NCBI RefSeq assembly: GCF_004421105.1 | Contig: NZ_CP038033.1 | Span: 329,659-393,658, forward strand | DNA: 64,000 bases | Direction: 5' to 3' | Source of the DNA: Nitrosococcus wardiae | Lineage (GTDB): Bacteria; Pseudomonadota; Gammaproteobacteria; Nitrosococcales; Nitrosococcaceae | Made by a program: the position numbers and the translations under genes | Shown here: positions 8,894 to 17,577 of the stretch, piece by piece | How the letters are laid out: each line of letters starts with the position of its first letter | Position numbering within the stretch: the first letter of the stretch is position 1 | The notes under the pieces: generated by a model | The model's input: the letters and a program-made list of their open reading frames with translations, nothing else | Told to the model about the DNA's origin: nothing | Database searches by the model: none

Positions 8894-9733
8894 ATGGGTG
8901 TTATATCCGATTTGAATTTCGAAACTGGGATTGCCGGTCTCTCTCCTATCCAGGCCTTGGCTTGGGGATTCCGCTTGGGTGAACGCGGCACCCACACCAG
9001 CCGCACCATCATGCTTAAGGAGCTGTCAGATCTTCTGGAGGCAGTCCCAGGCGAGGTTTCCCGCAAGGACTACGCGGATGCCATTATGGAAGCCAACTGT
9101 CTGGGTAAGCGGACGGCAGCAACCCGCAAGCTTTCACTCCAGCGGCTGAGCGAGCTCTATGGCCTTGATGGTCGAGTGATTCTCTTTCGTGTTCTTAGGG
9201 ACCTATGGGGTCGATTTGAAACTAGCCGTCCCCTTCTGGCGCTCCTGCTTGCTCTTGCACGGGATCCACTGCTACGGGCTACAACACGGGCGGTGGTTGG
9301 CACTCCCTATGGCCACGAGTTCGCGCGGCAACCTATGAAGGACGCCCTCTCTGATGCTGTTGGGGAGCGCCTAAGCGAAGCGACACTCGATAAGGTAATA
9401 CGCAATGCTTCTTCGTCATGGACCCAGTCTGGCCACTTACGAGGAAGGGGACGAAAGACTAGGCGGTGTGTTGTGGCAACGCCAGCTGCAACTGCATACG
9501 CATTGTTGCTAGGTTTCGCTGTCGGCCAGCGTGGTCGTCTGCTGTTCGAGACCCCGTGGACCGTCGTGTTGGATGCCGGCCCCGATGAGCTCATTGATGC
9601 TGCAGTTGATGCAAAACAGCTAGGACTACTCAATCTCAAGCAATCTGGGTCGATGATTGACGTGTCGTTTCCAACAATATTGACCGAGAAAGAAAGGGAG
9701 CTGCTCCATGGGACGCATCGAGAAGCTAGCTGA
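8894..9733 (+). CDS. brxA: BrxA, BREX system protein (DUF1819-like)
   Basis: The first gene of the BREX operon, 279 residues. BrxA proteins are small all-helical DNA-binding proteins required in type 1 BREX; their exact role is unclear. The call rests mainly on position, directly before brxB, brxC, pglX, pglZ and brxL, and on family-like size; the sequence is divergent and I recognise no catalytic motif. The N-terminus (MGVISDLNFETGIAGLS) is preceded by a promoter so close that the message may be leaderless. It overlaps brxB by 26 bp, which implies coupled translation. Confidence 0.75.
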   Translation: MGVISDLNFETGIAGLSPIQALAWGFRLGERGTHTSRTIMLKELSDLLEAVPGEVSRKDYADAIMEANCLGKRTAATRKLSLQRLSELYGLDGRVILFRVLRDLWGRFETSRPLLALLLALARDPLLRATTRAVVGTPYGHEFARQPMKDALSDAVGERLSEATLDKVIRNASSSWTQSGHLRGRGRKTRRCVVATPAATAYALLLGFAVGQRGRLLFETPWTVVLDAGPDELIDAAVDAKQLGLLNLKQSGSMIDVSFPTILTEKERELLHGTHREAS

Positions 9734-10277
9734 CCACTATAAGCGCTACATTGCGCTTCCGTGGCAAAAGGACCTGGCGGGTGCGCAGCGCGCCATATTT
9801 GTTGTCTATGACAAAGCCGATGAACGGCGGCTGCGGGCACGCAAAGATTTATTTGCATTGGTGACCAGAGAGGCAGGGCACAACTGGAGCGAGTGTGACC
9901 TGTCCCGGGTCTTCGCGCAGTGGATGGCCGAAACCGAGTACCGCGACAGCTATTTCGAGTCGCCGGAGGATCTTGATCTCAAGCTGGAGGACGATTTTCT
10001 CGAGCACGTAGCCGGGTGTGTGAGGGAAGTGCTGATATCGCCTGAGGTGGATGAGAACTCGGTCGTGGGCCTCTACGGTATTGCTTCGCTATTTGGATTC
10101 ATCCGCGTGTCGGAGCTCATGAGGGAGATCGAGGGAAACATTAGAGGTCGCGTGGTGGTGTTTTTCCCTGGAGAGTATGAGAACAGCAACTACCGGTTAT
10201 TGGATGCCCGGGATGGGTGGAACTACCTCGCCGTCCCGATAACCTTGCAAGAAGACCAAGAAGTGTACCAGGTATGA
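9708..10277 (+). CDS. brxB: BrxB, BREX system protein (DUF1788)
   Basis: A 189-residue cytoplasmic protein with the features of BrxB: an N-terminal helix followed by YIALPWQKDLAGAQRAIFVVYDK (about residues 13-35) and a C-terminal block ending in VVFFPGEYENSNYRLLDARDG, where FPGxYExNxYRLLD is typical of the family. BrxB is a core type 1 BREX component of unknown biochemistry, thought to work with BrxC and PglZ. The start ATG 9708 lies inside the end of brxA with GGGAGCTGC upstream. The stop overlaps the brxC start by 4 bp (ATGA). Confidence 0.9.
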   Translation: MGRIEKLADHYKRYIALPWQKDLAGAQRAIFVVYDKADERRLRARKDLFALVTREAGHNWSECDLSRVFAQWMAETEYRDSYFESPEDLDLKLEDDFLEHVAGCVREVLISPEVDENSVVGLYGIASLFGFIRVSELMREIEGNIRGRVVVFFPGEYENSNYRLLDARDGWNYLAVPITLQEDQEVYQV

Positions 10278-13200
10278 AAAACCGGGATATCTACCAGCGA
10301 AACCCCAGTAAGATCGCTTTGTTGAACAACGGCGTTGCAACCATGGCCGACGCCCTGACCGACGACGAGCGCCGCACCCTACGCTTCGAGCTGGAGCACT
10401 TTGTCTGCGAGGGTGAGTACCAGCGGGGCCTCGTCCGCATCCTCGACTCGTACGTCAGCAACCAGGGCCAACCCGAGCAGCCGGCGGCTTGGGTCAGCGG
10501 CTTCTTTGGCAGCGGTAAGTCCCACCTCGCGAAGATGCTGCGTTTCCTGTGGACCGACTACACCTTTCCGGAAGATGGCGCGAGTGCGCGGGGGCTGGCC
10601 CGGCTGCCGACCGATGTGCAGGACCTGCTCAAGGAGATCACCACACTGGGTAAGCGCGCCGCCGGCCTTCACGCGGCGGCGGGCACATTGGGCGCCGGCG
10701 CTGGCGATAGCGTTCGGTTGGCGCTGCTCGGTATCGTGTTCAAGTCCGCGGATCTACCCGAGAGCTATCCGCAGGCGCGCTTCTGCCTCTGGCTCAAGAA
10801 GAACCACATCTACGAGCAGGTTTGCGCCGCCGTCGAGGCAGAAGACCGCAATTTTCGGCGCGAGCTGAACGACATGTATGTGAGCCCGCTCATCGCCAAG
10901 GGGCTGCTGGCGGCCGACCCCAACTTCGCTGGCAACGAGAAGGACGCGAGGGCCGCACTCCGAGCCCAGTTCCCCAAACCCAAGGACATTACCACCGACG
11001 AATTCGTCACTGCGCTCCAGGACACGTTGGCGCCTGACGGCAAAATGCCTTGCACGGTCATCATCCTCGACGAGGTACAGCAGTACATCGGCGACGACAC
11101 CAGTCGGTCATACGTCGTGCAGGAAGTGGTGGAGGCCTGCAGCAAGCGATTCGGCGATCGCCTCCTGTTCCTGGGGACTGGCCAGACAGCGCTATCCGGC
11201 ACACCGGCGCTCCAGCGCCTACAAGGCCGATTCACCGTAAACGTCGAGCTCTCCGACACCGATGTCGAGACCGTGACCCGGCGGGTGGTGCTGGCGAAGC
11301 GCTCAGACCGTGTCAACGACGTCAAGGCGACCCTGGACGGCAATGCCGGCGAGCTGGACCGGCATCTTGTCGGGACCAAGATCGGTCCTCGCAGCGAAGA
11401 TAAGCCCGTTCTCGTGGAGGATTACCCGCTGTTGCCGGTGCGACGCCGCTTCTGGGAGCATGCGTTGCGCGCGGTCGATCGTGCGGGCACGGCCGGTCAG
11501 CTTCGCACCCAACTGCGGATCGTCTACGATGCCATCCGACACACGACCGACGATCCGCTCGGCACGGTCGTGCCCGCCGATTTCCTGTTTGAGGAGATCT
11601 CCGCTAACCTACTGCAAAGCGGTGTGCTGTTGCGGGAGGTGAACGAGACTATCGCCAGCCAGGACGATGGTTCGCCGGATGGTCGTCTGAAGTCGCGCTT
11701 GTGCGCACTGGTCTTCCTGATTCGAAAGCTCCCCCGTGAGGCTGGCGTCGACATCGGCGTTCGAGCCACGGCAGAAGTGCTCGCCGATCTGCTGGTGAAG
11801 GATCTCTCCAAGGATGGTGCTTCCCTGCGCGGTCAGCTGCCAAAGCTGCTCGATGAACTCGTCGCCACCGGCACGCTGATGAAGCTCGATAACGAGTACA
11901 GCCTGCAGACCCGGGAGAGCAGCGAGTGGGAGGCGGAGTTCCGTAACCGGCAAACGAAACTGGTCAACGATCCGACTAGGATGAGCAGCAAGCGCGCTCA
12001 GCTGCTGGGCGCGGCAGTGCAGGATTCGATTGGCTCCGTAAAATTGCTCCACGGCAAGTGCAAGGAGCCCCGAAAGCTCGCGTTGCACTTCGGTGCCGAG
12101 CCGCCTCAAGGTGCCCCCCATGAGATCCCCGTCTGGATACGCGATGGCTGGGGCGTGGATGAGAAAAGCGTCATCGCCGATGCGCGTGCGGCTGGGCCCG
12201 ACAGCCCGACCATCCATGTCTTTGTGCCCAGGTCCCGTGCCGAGGCGCTGGCACGGGTTATCGCCGCCCAGAGCGCCGCGAAAGACACCCTCGAATACAA
12301 GGGTGTGCCCTCGACGCCGGAAGGCATCGAGGCCCGCCAGGGCATGGAAACTCGGCTGACCGAGGCCAGCAACAGTCTGCGAGCACTGGTTGCCGAGGTG
12401 GTCGATGGTGCAAAGGTGTACCAAGGTGGCGGCAATGAGCGACTTGAAGCGACACTGCTCGACAAGGTCAAGGAGTCGGCAAATGCCTCCCTCGACCGGC
12501 TCTTCTACAATTTCAGGGACGCCGACCACCACCGCTGGCCCAAGGTCATCGAGCGCGCCCGAAAAGGCGCCGAGCACCCTCTGGAAGTGCTGGACTACAG
12601 CGGCAAGACGGAGGATCACCCGGTTTGCTCGGCGGTCCTGTCCTTCGTGGGCTCAGGGAAAAAGGGCAAGGACGTCCGCGCTCATTTTTCCGATCCGCCT
12701 TATGGCTGGTCGCGCGATGCCGTCGATGCCGCGCTCATCAGCCTGTTCGGCACCGGACATCTCCGGGCGACCACCAACGGTACCCCGCTGAAGCCGGGGC
12801 AACTCGATCAGGCGAAGATATCGGCTACCGACTTCCGAGTCGAAAGCGCGACCATCGACACCCGCCAGCGCCTCAAGGTCCGCAAGCTCATCACCACGGC
12901 CGGAGTGCCCTGCAAGCCGAACGAAGAGGCGGCTGCAGCCGGAGAGTTTATTGCTAAGTTGAGCGATCTGGCGCGCCGCGCCGGCGGCGAGGCGCCGCTC
13001 CCCGAGCGCCCGGATACGAGTCACCTCCTGGATCTCCAGTCGCTCGCCGGCAACGAGCAGTTAGTCGGTATCCTCAATCGACACGACGAGCTCCTGCAGA
13101 ATATTGAGGACTGGACCAAGGCGCGCGACTTAGCAGAGAAGCGTCTGCCGGCCTACCAGCGCCTGCAGTCCCTGGCACGCCACGCCGACGGATTAGCTGC

Positions 13201-13717
13201 CGCCAAGGAAGTCCAGCCGCAGATCGAGGCGATCGCCGCCAACCGCAGCCTGCTGGACGCCACGGACCCGGTGCCGGATCTCGCCAAGGCGCTCGCCGAT
13301 GCGCTGCGCGCGGCGCTGACGGAAGCGGAGAAGCACTACGCCCAAGTCTTCGATGAGGAGTCCGCACGGCTCGAGTCCGCCGAGAGCTGGCAGAAGATCG
13401 AGCCATCCGATCGCGACCGGATTCTGAAAGGTTTGAACATCGTCAAGGCCACCAAAGGGGCCACGGGGACGGAACAGGAGGTGCTGGAGTCGCTTGAGCG
13501 TACTTCCCTTAACACTTGGCGAACCCGCACGGCCGCGCTGCCCCAGCTCTTCGCGGAGGCACGCATCCAAGCCGACAAGCGGGTCGAGCCGAAGACGCAT
13601 CACGTCAAGCTGGGCAGCGCCACGTTACGTACCCCTGAAGAGGTAAAAACCTGGGTTGAAAAGACCGAGCAGGAGTTATTGGAAAAGCTAAAACTGGGGC
13701 CTGTTGTCATAAGTTGA
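10274..13717 (+). CDS. brxC: BrxC, BREX system P-loop ATPase
   Basis: A 1147-residue ATPase of the BrxC/PglY family, the normal size. It opens MKNRDIYQRNPSKIALLNNGVA, the family's usual N-terminus, so I start at ATG 10274, overlapping the brxB stop, and not at the ATG 10217 inside brxB. Walker A is GFFGSGKS (residues 76-83, Lys82); Walker B is VIILDEVQQ (Asp266-Glu267). The C-terminal half is long and helical. BrxC is essential for BREX methylation and phage exclusion, probably as an ATP-driven scaffold for PglX and PglZ. The gene is GC-rich and intact. A hicB-hicA pair follows after 32 bp. Confidence 0.95.
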   Translation: MKNRDIYQRNPSKIALLNNGVATMADALTDDERRTLRFELEHFVCEGEYQRGLVRILDSYVSNQGQPEQPAAWVSGFFGSGKSHLAKMLRFLWTDYTFPEDGASARGLARLPTDVQDLLKEITTLGKRAAGLHAAAGTLGAGAGDSVRLALLGIVFKSADLPESYPQARFCLWLKKNHIYEQVCAAVEAEDRNFRRELNDMYVSPLIAKGLLAADPNFAGNEKDARAALRAQFPKPKDITTDEFVTALQDTLAPDGKMPCTVIILDEVQQYIGDDTSRSYVVQEVVEACSKRFGDRLLFLGTGQTALSGTPALQRLQGRFTVNVELSDTDVETVTRRVVLAKRSDRVNDVKATLDGNAGELDRHLVGTKIGPRSEDKPVLVEDYPLLPVRRRFWEHALRAVDRAGTAGQLRTQLRIVYDAIRHTTDDPLGTVVPADFLFEEISANLLQSGVLLREVNETIASQDDGSPDGRLKSRLCALVFLIRKLPREAGVDIGVRATAEVLADLLVKDLSKDGASLRGQLPKLLDELVATGTLMKLDNEYSLQTRESSEWEAEFRNRQTKLVNDPTRMSSKRAQLLGAAVQDSIGSVKLLHGKCKEPRKLALHFGAEPPQGAPHEIPVWIRDGWGVDEKSVIADARAAGPDSPTIHVFVPRSRAEALARVIAAQSAAKDTLEYKGVPSTPEGIEARQGMETRLTEASNSLRALVAEVVDGAKVYQGGGNERLEATLLDKVKESANASLDRLFYNFRDADHHRWPKVIERARKGAEHPLEVLDYSGKTEDHPVCSAVLSFVGSGKKGKDVRAHFSDPPYGWSRDAVDAALISLFGTGHLRATTNGTPLKPGQLDQAKISATDFRVESATIDTRQRLKVRKLITTAGVPCKPNEEAAAAGEFIAKLSDLARRAGGEAPLPERPDTSHLLDLQSLAGNEQLVGILNRHDELLQNIEDWTKARDLAEKRLPAYQRLQSLARHADGLAAAKEVQPQIEAIAANRSLLDATDPVPDLAKALADALRAALTEAEKHYAQVFDEESARLESAESWQKIEPSDRDRILKGLNIVKATKGATGTEQEVLESLERTSLNTWRTRTAALPQLFAEARIQADKRVEPKTHHVKLGSATLRTPEEVKTWVEKTEQELLEKLKLGPVVIS

Positions 13718-13749
13718 TCGACACCTGAGCGGAATAGGAGACCTGTACC

Positions 13750-13971
13750 ATGAACAGACAATTGACGGCGATTATCGAACGTGAGGGCGACGGCTACGTG
13801 GCCTTATGTCCGGAGGTGGATGTGGCCAGCCAAGGCGATACGGTGGATGAAGCGCGCAACAACCTCAAGGAGGCTCTGGAGCTGTTCTTCGAGACGGCTT
13901 CGACCACTGAGATTCAGCAACGGCTGCACAGCGAAGTCTATGTGACCAATATCGAGGTTGCCGTTGGCTAA
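13750..13971 (+). CDS. hicB: HicB-like antitoxin inside the BREX operon
   Basis: A 73-residue HicB-fold protein. Residues 1-45 show the signature (IIEREGDGYVALCPEVDVASQGDTVDEA and NLKEALELFFE). It lacks a separate DNA-binding domain, so it neutralises HicA but may not repress by itself. The start ATG 13750 follows GGAG by 10 bases. It is encoded before hicA, the reverse of classical hicAB, and overlaps the hicA start. The pair sits between brxC and pglX on the operon strand, so it is probably co-transcribed with BREX. Confidence 0.85.
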   Translation: MNRQLTAIIEREGDGYVALCPEVDVASQGDTVDEARNNLKEALELFFETASTTEIQQRLHSEVYVTNIEVAVG

Positions 13972-14182
13972 GCTTCGCGTTTTATCGGGCGTCGAAGTTT
14001 GTCGCATTCTCGCCGACCACGGTTTCGTGGAAGCGCGGCGGCGCGGCAGTCATATGGTGATGCAGAAGGTGGAGGGCGAGGGCAGCGTGACGGTTCCCGT
14101 GCCGGACCACAAGGAACTGCGCACCGGCACACTGATGTCGATTATCCGGCAGTCCGGTTTGCCGCGTTCCATTTTTGAGTAA
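13964..14182 (+). CDS. hicA: HicA-like toxin (mRNA interferase) inside the BREX operon
   Basis: A 72-residue protein with the HicA double-stranded-RNA-binding fold: VLSGVEVCRILADHGF, then RRRGSHMVMQ with the catalytic His in GSH (about residue 29), and the C-terminal VPDHKELRTGTLMSIIRQSG. HicA toxins cleave mRNA. I chose TTG 13964 (reading LAKLRVLSG); TTG 13958 is also possible. The gene overlaps hicB and ends 8 bp before pglX, so loss or degradation of HicB would release a toxin from the defence operon. Confidence 0.85.
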   Translation: MAKLRVLSGVEVCRILADHGFVEARRRGSHMVMQKVEGEGSVTVPVPDHKELRTGTLMSIIRQSGLPRSIFE

Positions 14183-14190
14183 CCCCAACC

Positions 14191-17100
14191 ATGCAGACAC
14201 TCGTGCCAAACCTGCGCCGCCAGCTCGAGCGAACGGTCATCGAGGCCCGGGATGTGGCGGGGGCCGGTGCCCGCGCCGCACTTGAGGCCTTGGCTGTGCA
14301 CTACCATGAGCCCTACAGGCACATGGGTTCGGAGCAGCGCACCCTGCGCCGGCGCCTACGCGCCCACGCCCGCCAACTCGGTGATCGGCCAGATGCCCGC
14401 TCAGGGAGCCATGGTATCGACCACCTAGTGCACGAATGCGCCTACGAGCACTGGCACGGCATGCTATTCGCGCGCTTTCTCGCCGAAAACCATCTCCTAA
14501 TCGAGCACGAGATGGGTGTGGCCATTTCCCTGGACGAGTGCGAGGAGCTGGCCAAGGAAGAAGGTGTCGATAAATGGGCCCTCGCGGCACGCTTTGCTCA
14601 CCGGATGTTGCCCCAGGTGTTCCGACCGGATCATCCGGTGTTCGAAGTCCAATTCGCGCGAGAATACCGCCTGAAGCTGGAAGGGGTAGTCGAAAGCTTG
14701 CCGGCAGAGGTGTTCACGGCGATGGATTCTCTGGGTTGGGTTTATCAATTCTGGCAGACCAAAAGAAAGGACGAGATCAACCGCTCCGAGGTCAAGATCG
14801 GGGCCGATGAGTTACCGGCGGTGACCCAGCTCTTCACGGAGCCTTACATGGTGCAGTTTCTGCTACACAACTCGCTGGGGGCCTGGTGGGTCAGCCGTCA
14901 CCCGGACAAGGCGTGCCCGGTCGATCTGACTTATCTGCGCCGAACGGAAGATGGAGGGGCGGCGGCTGGCGCGTTCGAGGGTTGGCCAAACGACCTTTCG
15001 GAGTTCCGCCTGCTCGACCCGTGCTGCGGCTCGGCGCATTTCCTGGTCGCGGCGTTCCTGATGCTGGTTCCCATGCGCATGGCGCTGGAGGGCCTGGATG
15101 CCGCCGAAGCGGTGGATGCCGTCTTACGGGAGAACATCCATGGCCTGGAGCTTGACCAGCGCTGCGTGGCCATTGCGGCGTTCGCGCTGGCGCTAGAGGC
15201 GTGGCGGTTCCCCGATGCTGGCGGCTTCCGGACGTTGCCGAAACTCAATCTCGCTTGGTGTGGACAACCGGTTGCCGGGAAGAAAGAGCAGTGGCTTGCA
15301 CTGGCTGAAGGTGACTCCCGGCTCGAAGCCGGCATGACGGCGCTTTACGAAACCTTCCGCGACGCGCCTACATTGGGCAGTTTAATCGACCCGACCCGCT
15401 CGGTGAGCGAGGATATGTGGACGGCCGGTTTCTCGGAAGTTCAGCCTTTGCTCGAGAAAGTACTACGAGAACACGCGGGGGAGGAAGAGTGGGAGGAGAC
15501 AGCAATTGCTGCTCGGGGACTTGCATTTTCGGCGAGTCAACTTAGATCGAAGTACGATTTAATTATAACTAATGTTCCATTTCGTCAGTCAGACGATCTC
15601 GATAGAAGACTAAATACGTTCACCAAAAGTCACTTTCCTAAGTCCAAATCTGACCTCGCAACGGTATTTCACCAGCGCTTACTTTCTTTACTGAATACGG
15701 GCGGCTCGCTGGTGCTCGTGATGCCGCAAGGATTTTTGTATAAAGATTATTACTCGCAATATCGCAAAAGTGTGTTCAGTTCCTGGACTGTCTCACTAAT
15801 TGCCCGGCTGGGACCCGCAGCGTTTCAAGAAATTACCGGCGAGGAAGTTAAGGTCATACTATCCGTTTTTATAAACATAAGGCCAACAAACCGTTCAGTT
15901 GTCAACCAGATCGACGCGACGTGTGGAGAGCCAGACTATAAGGAACGGCATCTTCGGCTAGGAAAAATGCTCAGCATGAAACAGCAGGGAAGTTTAGTAA
16001 GCAAGAGGAACATCTTGCCTCTCGCCAACAACTCAAGTGCTCGAAAGCTTCTTGAAGATTTCGCAACATTCTCAAATGGAGTACAAACAGGTGACTATCC
16101 ACGCTTTGGGCGCCTGTTCTGGGAGATCCGAGATACCAAGGGTGATTGGCAATATCAGCTATCTACGGTAAACGCCACAATAGCGTACGGGGGCCGAGAA
16201 CATGTTGTCCTTTGGGGTGGCGAGACTCTTTTCAAATTTGTGGAGGAAAAGGTAGGTGAAGGCAACACGGGGTCTTGGTTGAGGGGCCTGTCCTGTCGAG
16301 GCAAGAAAGGTGTTGCGATTAGCGCCATGGGAGTATTGAAGGCGACACTGTATACGGGAGAACTCTTCGACGACAACACGGTTGTTCTGATTCCAAATCG
16401 AGAATCTGAACTGGCGGCGCTATGGCGATTCTGTGCGCATCCAAATTACAACGATCTTGTCAGGGAAGTCGATCAGTCCAATAAGGTAAGAGGTGCATTG
16501 CTTAGGGTTCCCTTTGATCCACAGGACGACTATGACGCTTCAAAGCTGCCTGCTGTGTGGTCAGGAGATGCCACTCAGTGGATCTTTCACGGTCATCCCC
16601 GGATGGCTGACTCGCCACTGCTTACGGCTGTAGCTCGAATCGTTGGGTACCATTGGCCAGCAGAAAGCGATCATAACATGGATTTAGGCGATGAATCGCG
16701 CACCTGGGTCGAGAAGGCAAAAGATCTCTACCCCTATGAAGACGAAGACGGCATCGTCTGCATCCCCTCGGTGCGCGGAGAGCGTCCGGCATCTGAGCGG
16801 CTTCTGCAAGTTCTGCACGCTGCCTATGGCGATGACTGGCATGACGGTATCCTGACCAAGCTGCTCGCCGAATCAAACAGCGCCTCCCTCGATGACTGGC
16901 TGCGCAATAAATTCTTCGAAGAGCATTGCAAGCTGTTTCAGCACCGTCCCTTCATCTGGCACATTTGGGACGGGCGCAAGCGCGACGGCTTCCATGCGCT
17001 AGTCAACTACCACAAGCTGGCCGAAGGCGATGGCAAGGGCCGGCGCCTGCTGGAGTCGCTCACCTACAGCTACCTCGGGGACTGGATCGCTCGCCAGCAA

Positions 17101-17565
17101 GATGGCGTGAAGCGCGGAAACGGCGGTGCCGAGGATCGCCTCGCCGCGGCGCTGGAGTTGCAAAAGCGCCTCGTTGCGATTCTCGAAGGCGAACCGCCTT
17201 TCGACCTTTTCGTGCGCTGGAAGCCCCTCGAGGAACAGCCCATGGGCTGGGAGCCGGACATTAATGACGGGGTGCGCCTCAATATCCGCCCCTTCATGGC
17301 CCAGGACTTGCCCGGTGGCAAGAAAGGCGCCGGCATCCTGCGCGCCAAGCCAAACATCCATTGGAAAAAGGACCGCGGTAAGGAACCGACCCGCGACCAG
17401 GCGCAATTCCCCTGGTTTTGGAAGGATGGCAAATTCACCGGGGAACGAGTCAACGACGTGCATCTCACTCTAGCCGAAAAGCGCGCGTCGCGCGAAGAGG
17501 CTGCATCCGACCGGCTGGAATGCCTGGGCCGGGGGCCTAATGCCCGCTGGCGGAGAATTGGGTAA
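14191..17565 (+). CDS. pglX: PglX, BREX adenine-specific DNA methyltransferase
   Basis: A 1124-residue protein of near-normal size for the type 1 BREX modification enzyme, which methylates adenine in a non-palindromic site to mark self DNA. The SAM-binding motif I is LLDPCCGSAHFL (Asp276 to His283 region). Motif IV, normally NPPY/F, reads NVPF at residues 461-464 (IITNVPF). Codons about 445-830 are AT-rich (about 35-40% GC by hand count at 15541-15660) while both flanks are near 70%, so the gene is a mosaic and probably has an exchanged target-recognition region. Start ATG 14191, 8 bp after hicA. The frame is intact. Confidence 0.9.
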   Translation: MQTLVPNLRRQLERTVIEARDVAGAGARAALEALAVHYHEPYRHMGSEQRTLRRRLRAHARQLGDRPDARSGSHGIDHLVHECAYEHWHGMLFARFLAENHLLIEHEMGVAISLDECEELAKEEGVDKWALAARFAHRMLPQVFRPDHPVFEVQFAREYRLKLEGVVESLPAEVFTAMDSLGWVYQFWQTKRKDEINRSEVKIGADELPAVTQLFTEPYMVQFLLHNSLGAWWVSRHPDKACPVDLTYLRRTEDGGAAAGAFEGWPNDLSEFRLLDPCCGSAHFLVAAFLMLVPMRMALEGLDAAEAVDAVLRENIHGLELDQRCVAIAAFALALEAWRFPDAGGFRTLPKLNLAWCGQPVAGKKEQWLALAEGDSRLEAGMTALYETFRDAPTLGSLIDPTRSVSEDMWTAGFSEVQPLLEKVLREHAGEEEWEETAIAARGLAFSASQLRSKYDLIITNVPFRQSDDLDRRLNTFTKSHFPKSKSDLATVFHQRLLSLLNTGGSLVLVMPQGFLYKDYYSQYRKSVFSSWTVSLIARLGPAAFQEITGEEVKVILSVFINIRPTNRSVVNQIDATCGEPDYKERHLRLGKMLSMKQQGSLVSKRNILPLANNSSARKLLEDFATFSNGVQTGDYPRFGRLFWEIRDTKGDWQYQLSTVNATIAYGGREHVVLWGGETLFKFVEEKVGEGNTGSWLRGLSCRGKKGVAISAMGVLKATLYTGELFDDNTVVLIPNRESELAALWRFCAHPNYNDLVREVDQSNKVRGALLRVPFDPQDDYDASKLPAVWSGDATQWIFHGHPRMADSPLLTAVARIVGYHWPAESDHNMDLGDESRTWVEKAKDLYPYEDEDGIVCIPSVRGERPASERLLQVLHAAYGDDWHDGILTKLLAESNSASLDDWLRNKFFEEHCKLFQHRPFIWHIWDGRKRDGFHALVNYHKLAEGDGKGRRLLESLTYSYLGDWIARQQDGVKRGNGGAEDRLAAALELQKRLVAILEGEPPFDLFVRWKPLEEQPMGWEPDINDGVRLNIRPFMAQDLPGGKKGAGILRAKPNIHWKKDRGKEPTRDQAQFPWFWKDGKFTGERVNDVHLTLAEKRASREEAASDRLECLGRGPNARWRRIG

Positions 17566-17577
17566 TGTACCTAATAT

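Noticed and set aside
10217-10273. Upstream ATG 10217 as the brxC start
   Set aside because: It would lie inside brxB; ATG 10274 has the 4-bp overlap and the family N-terminus.
11609-12619. A 336-codon minus-strand frame inside brxC
   Set aside because: High-GC genes give long antisense frames; brxC is clearly the coding strand by its motifs.
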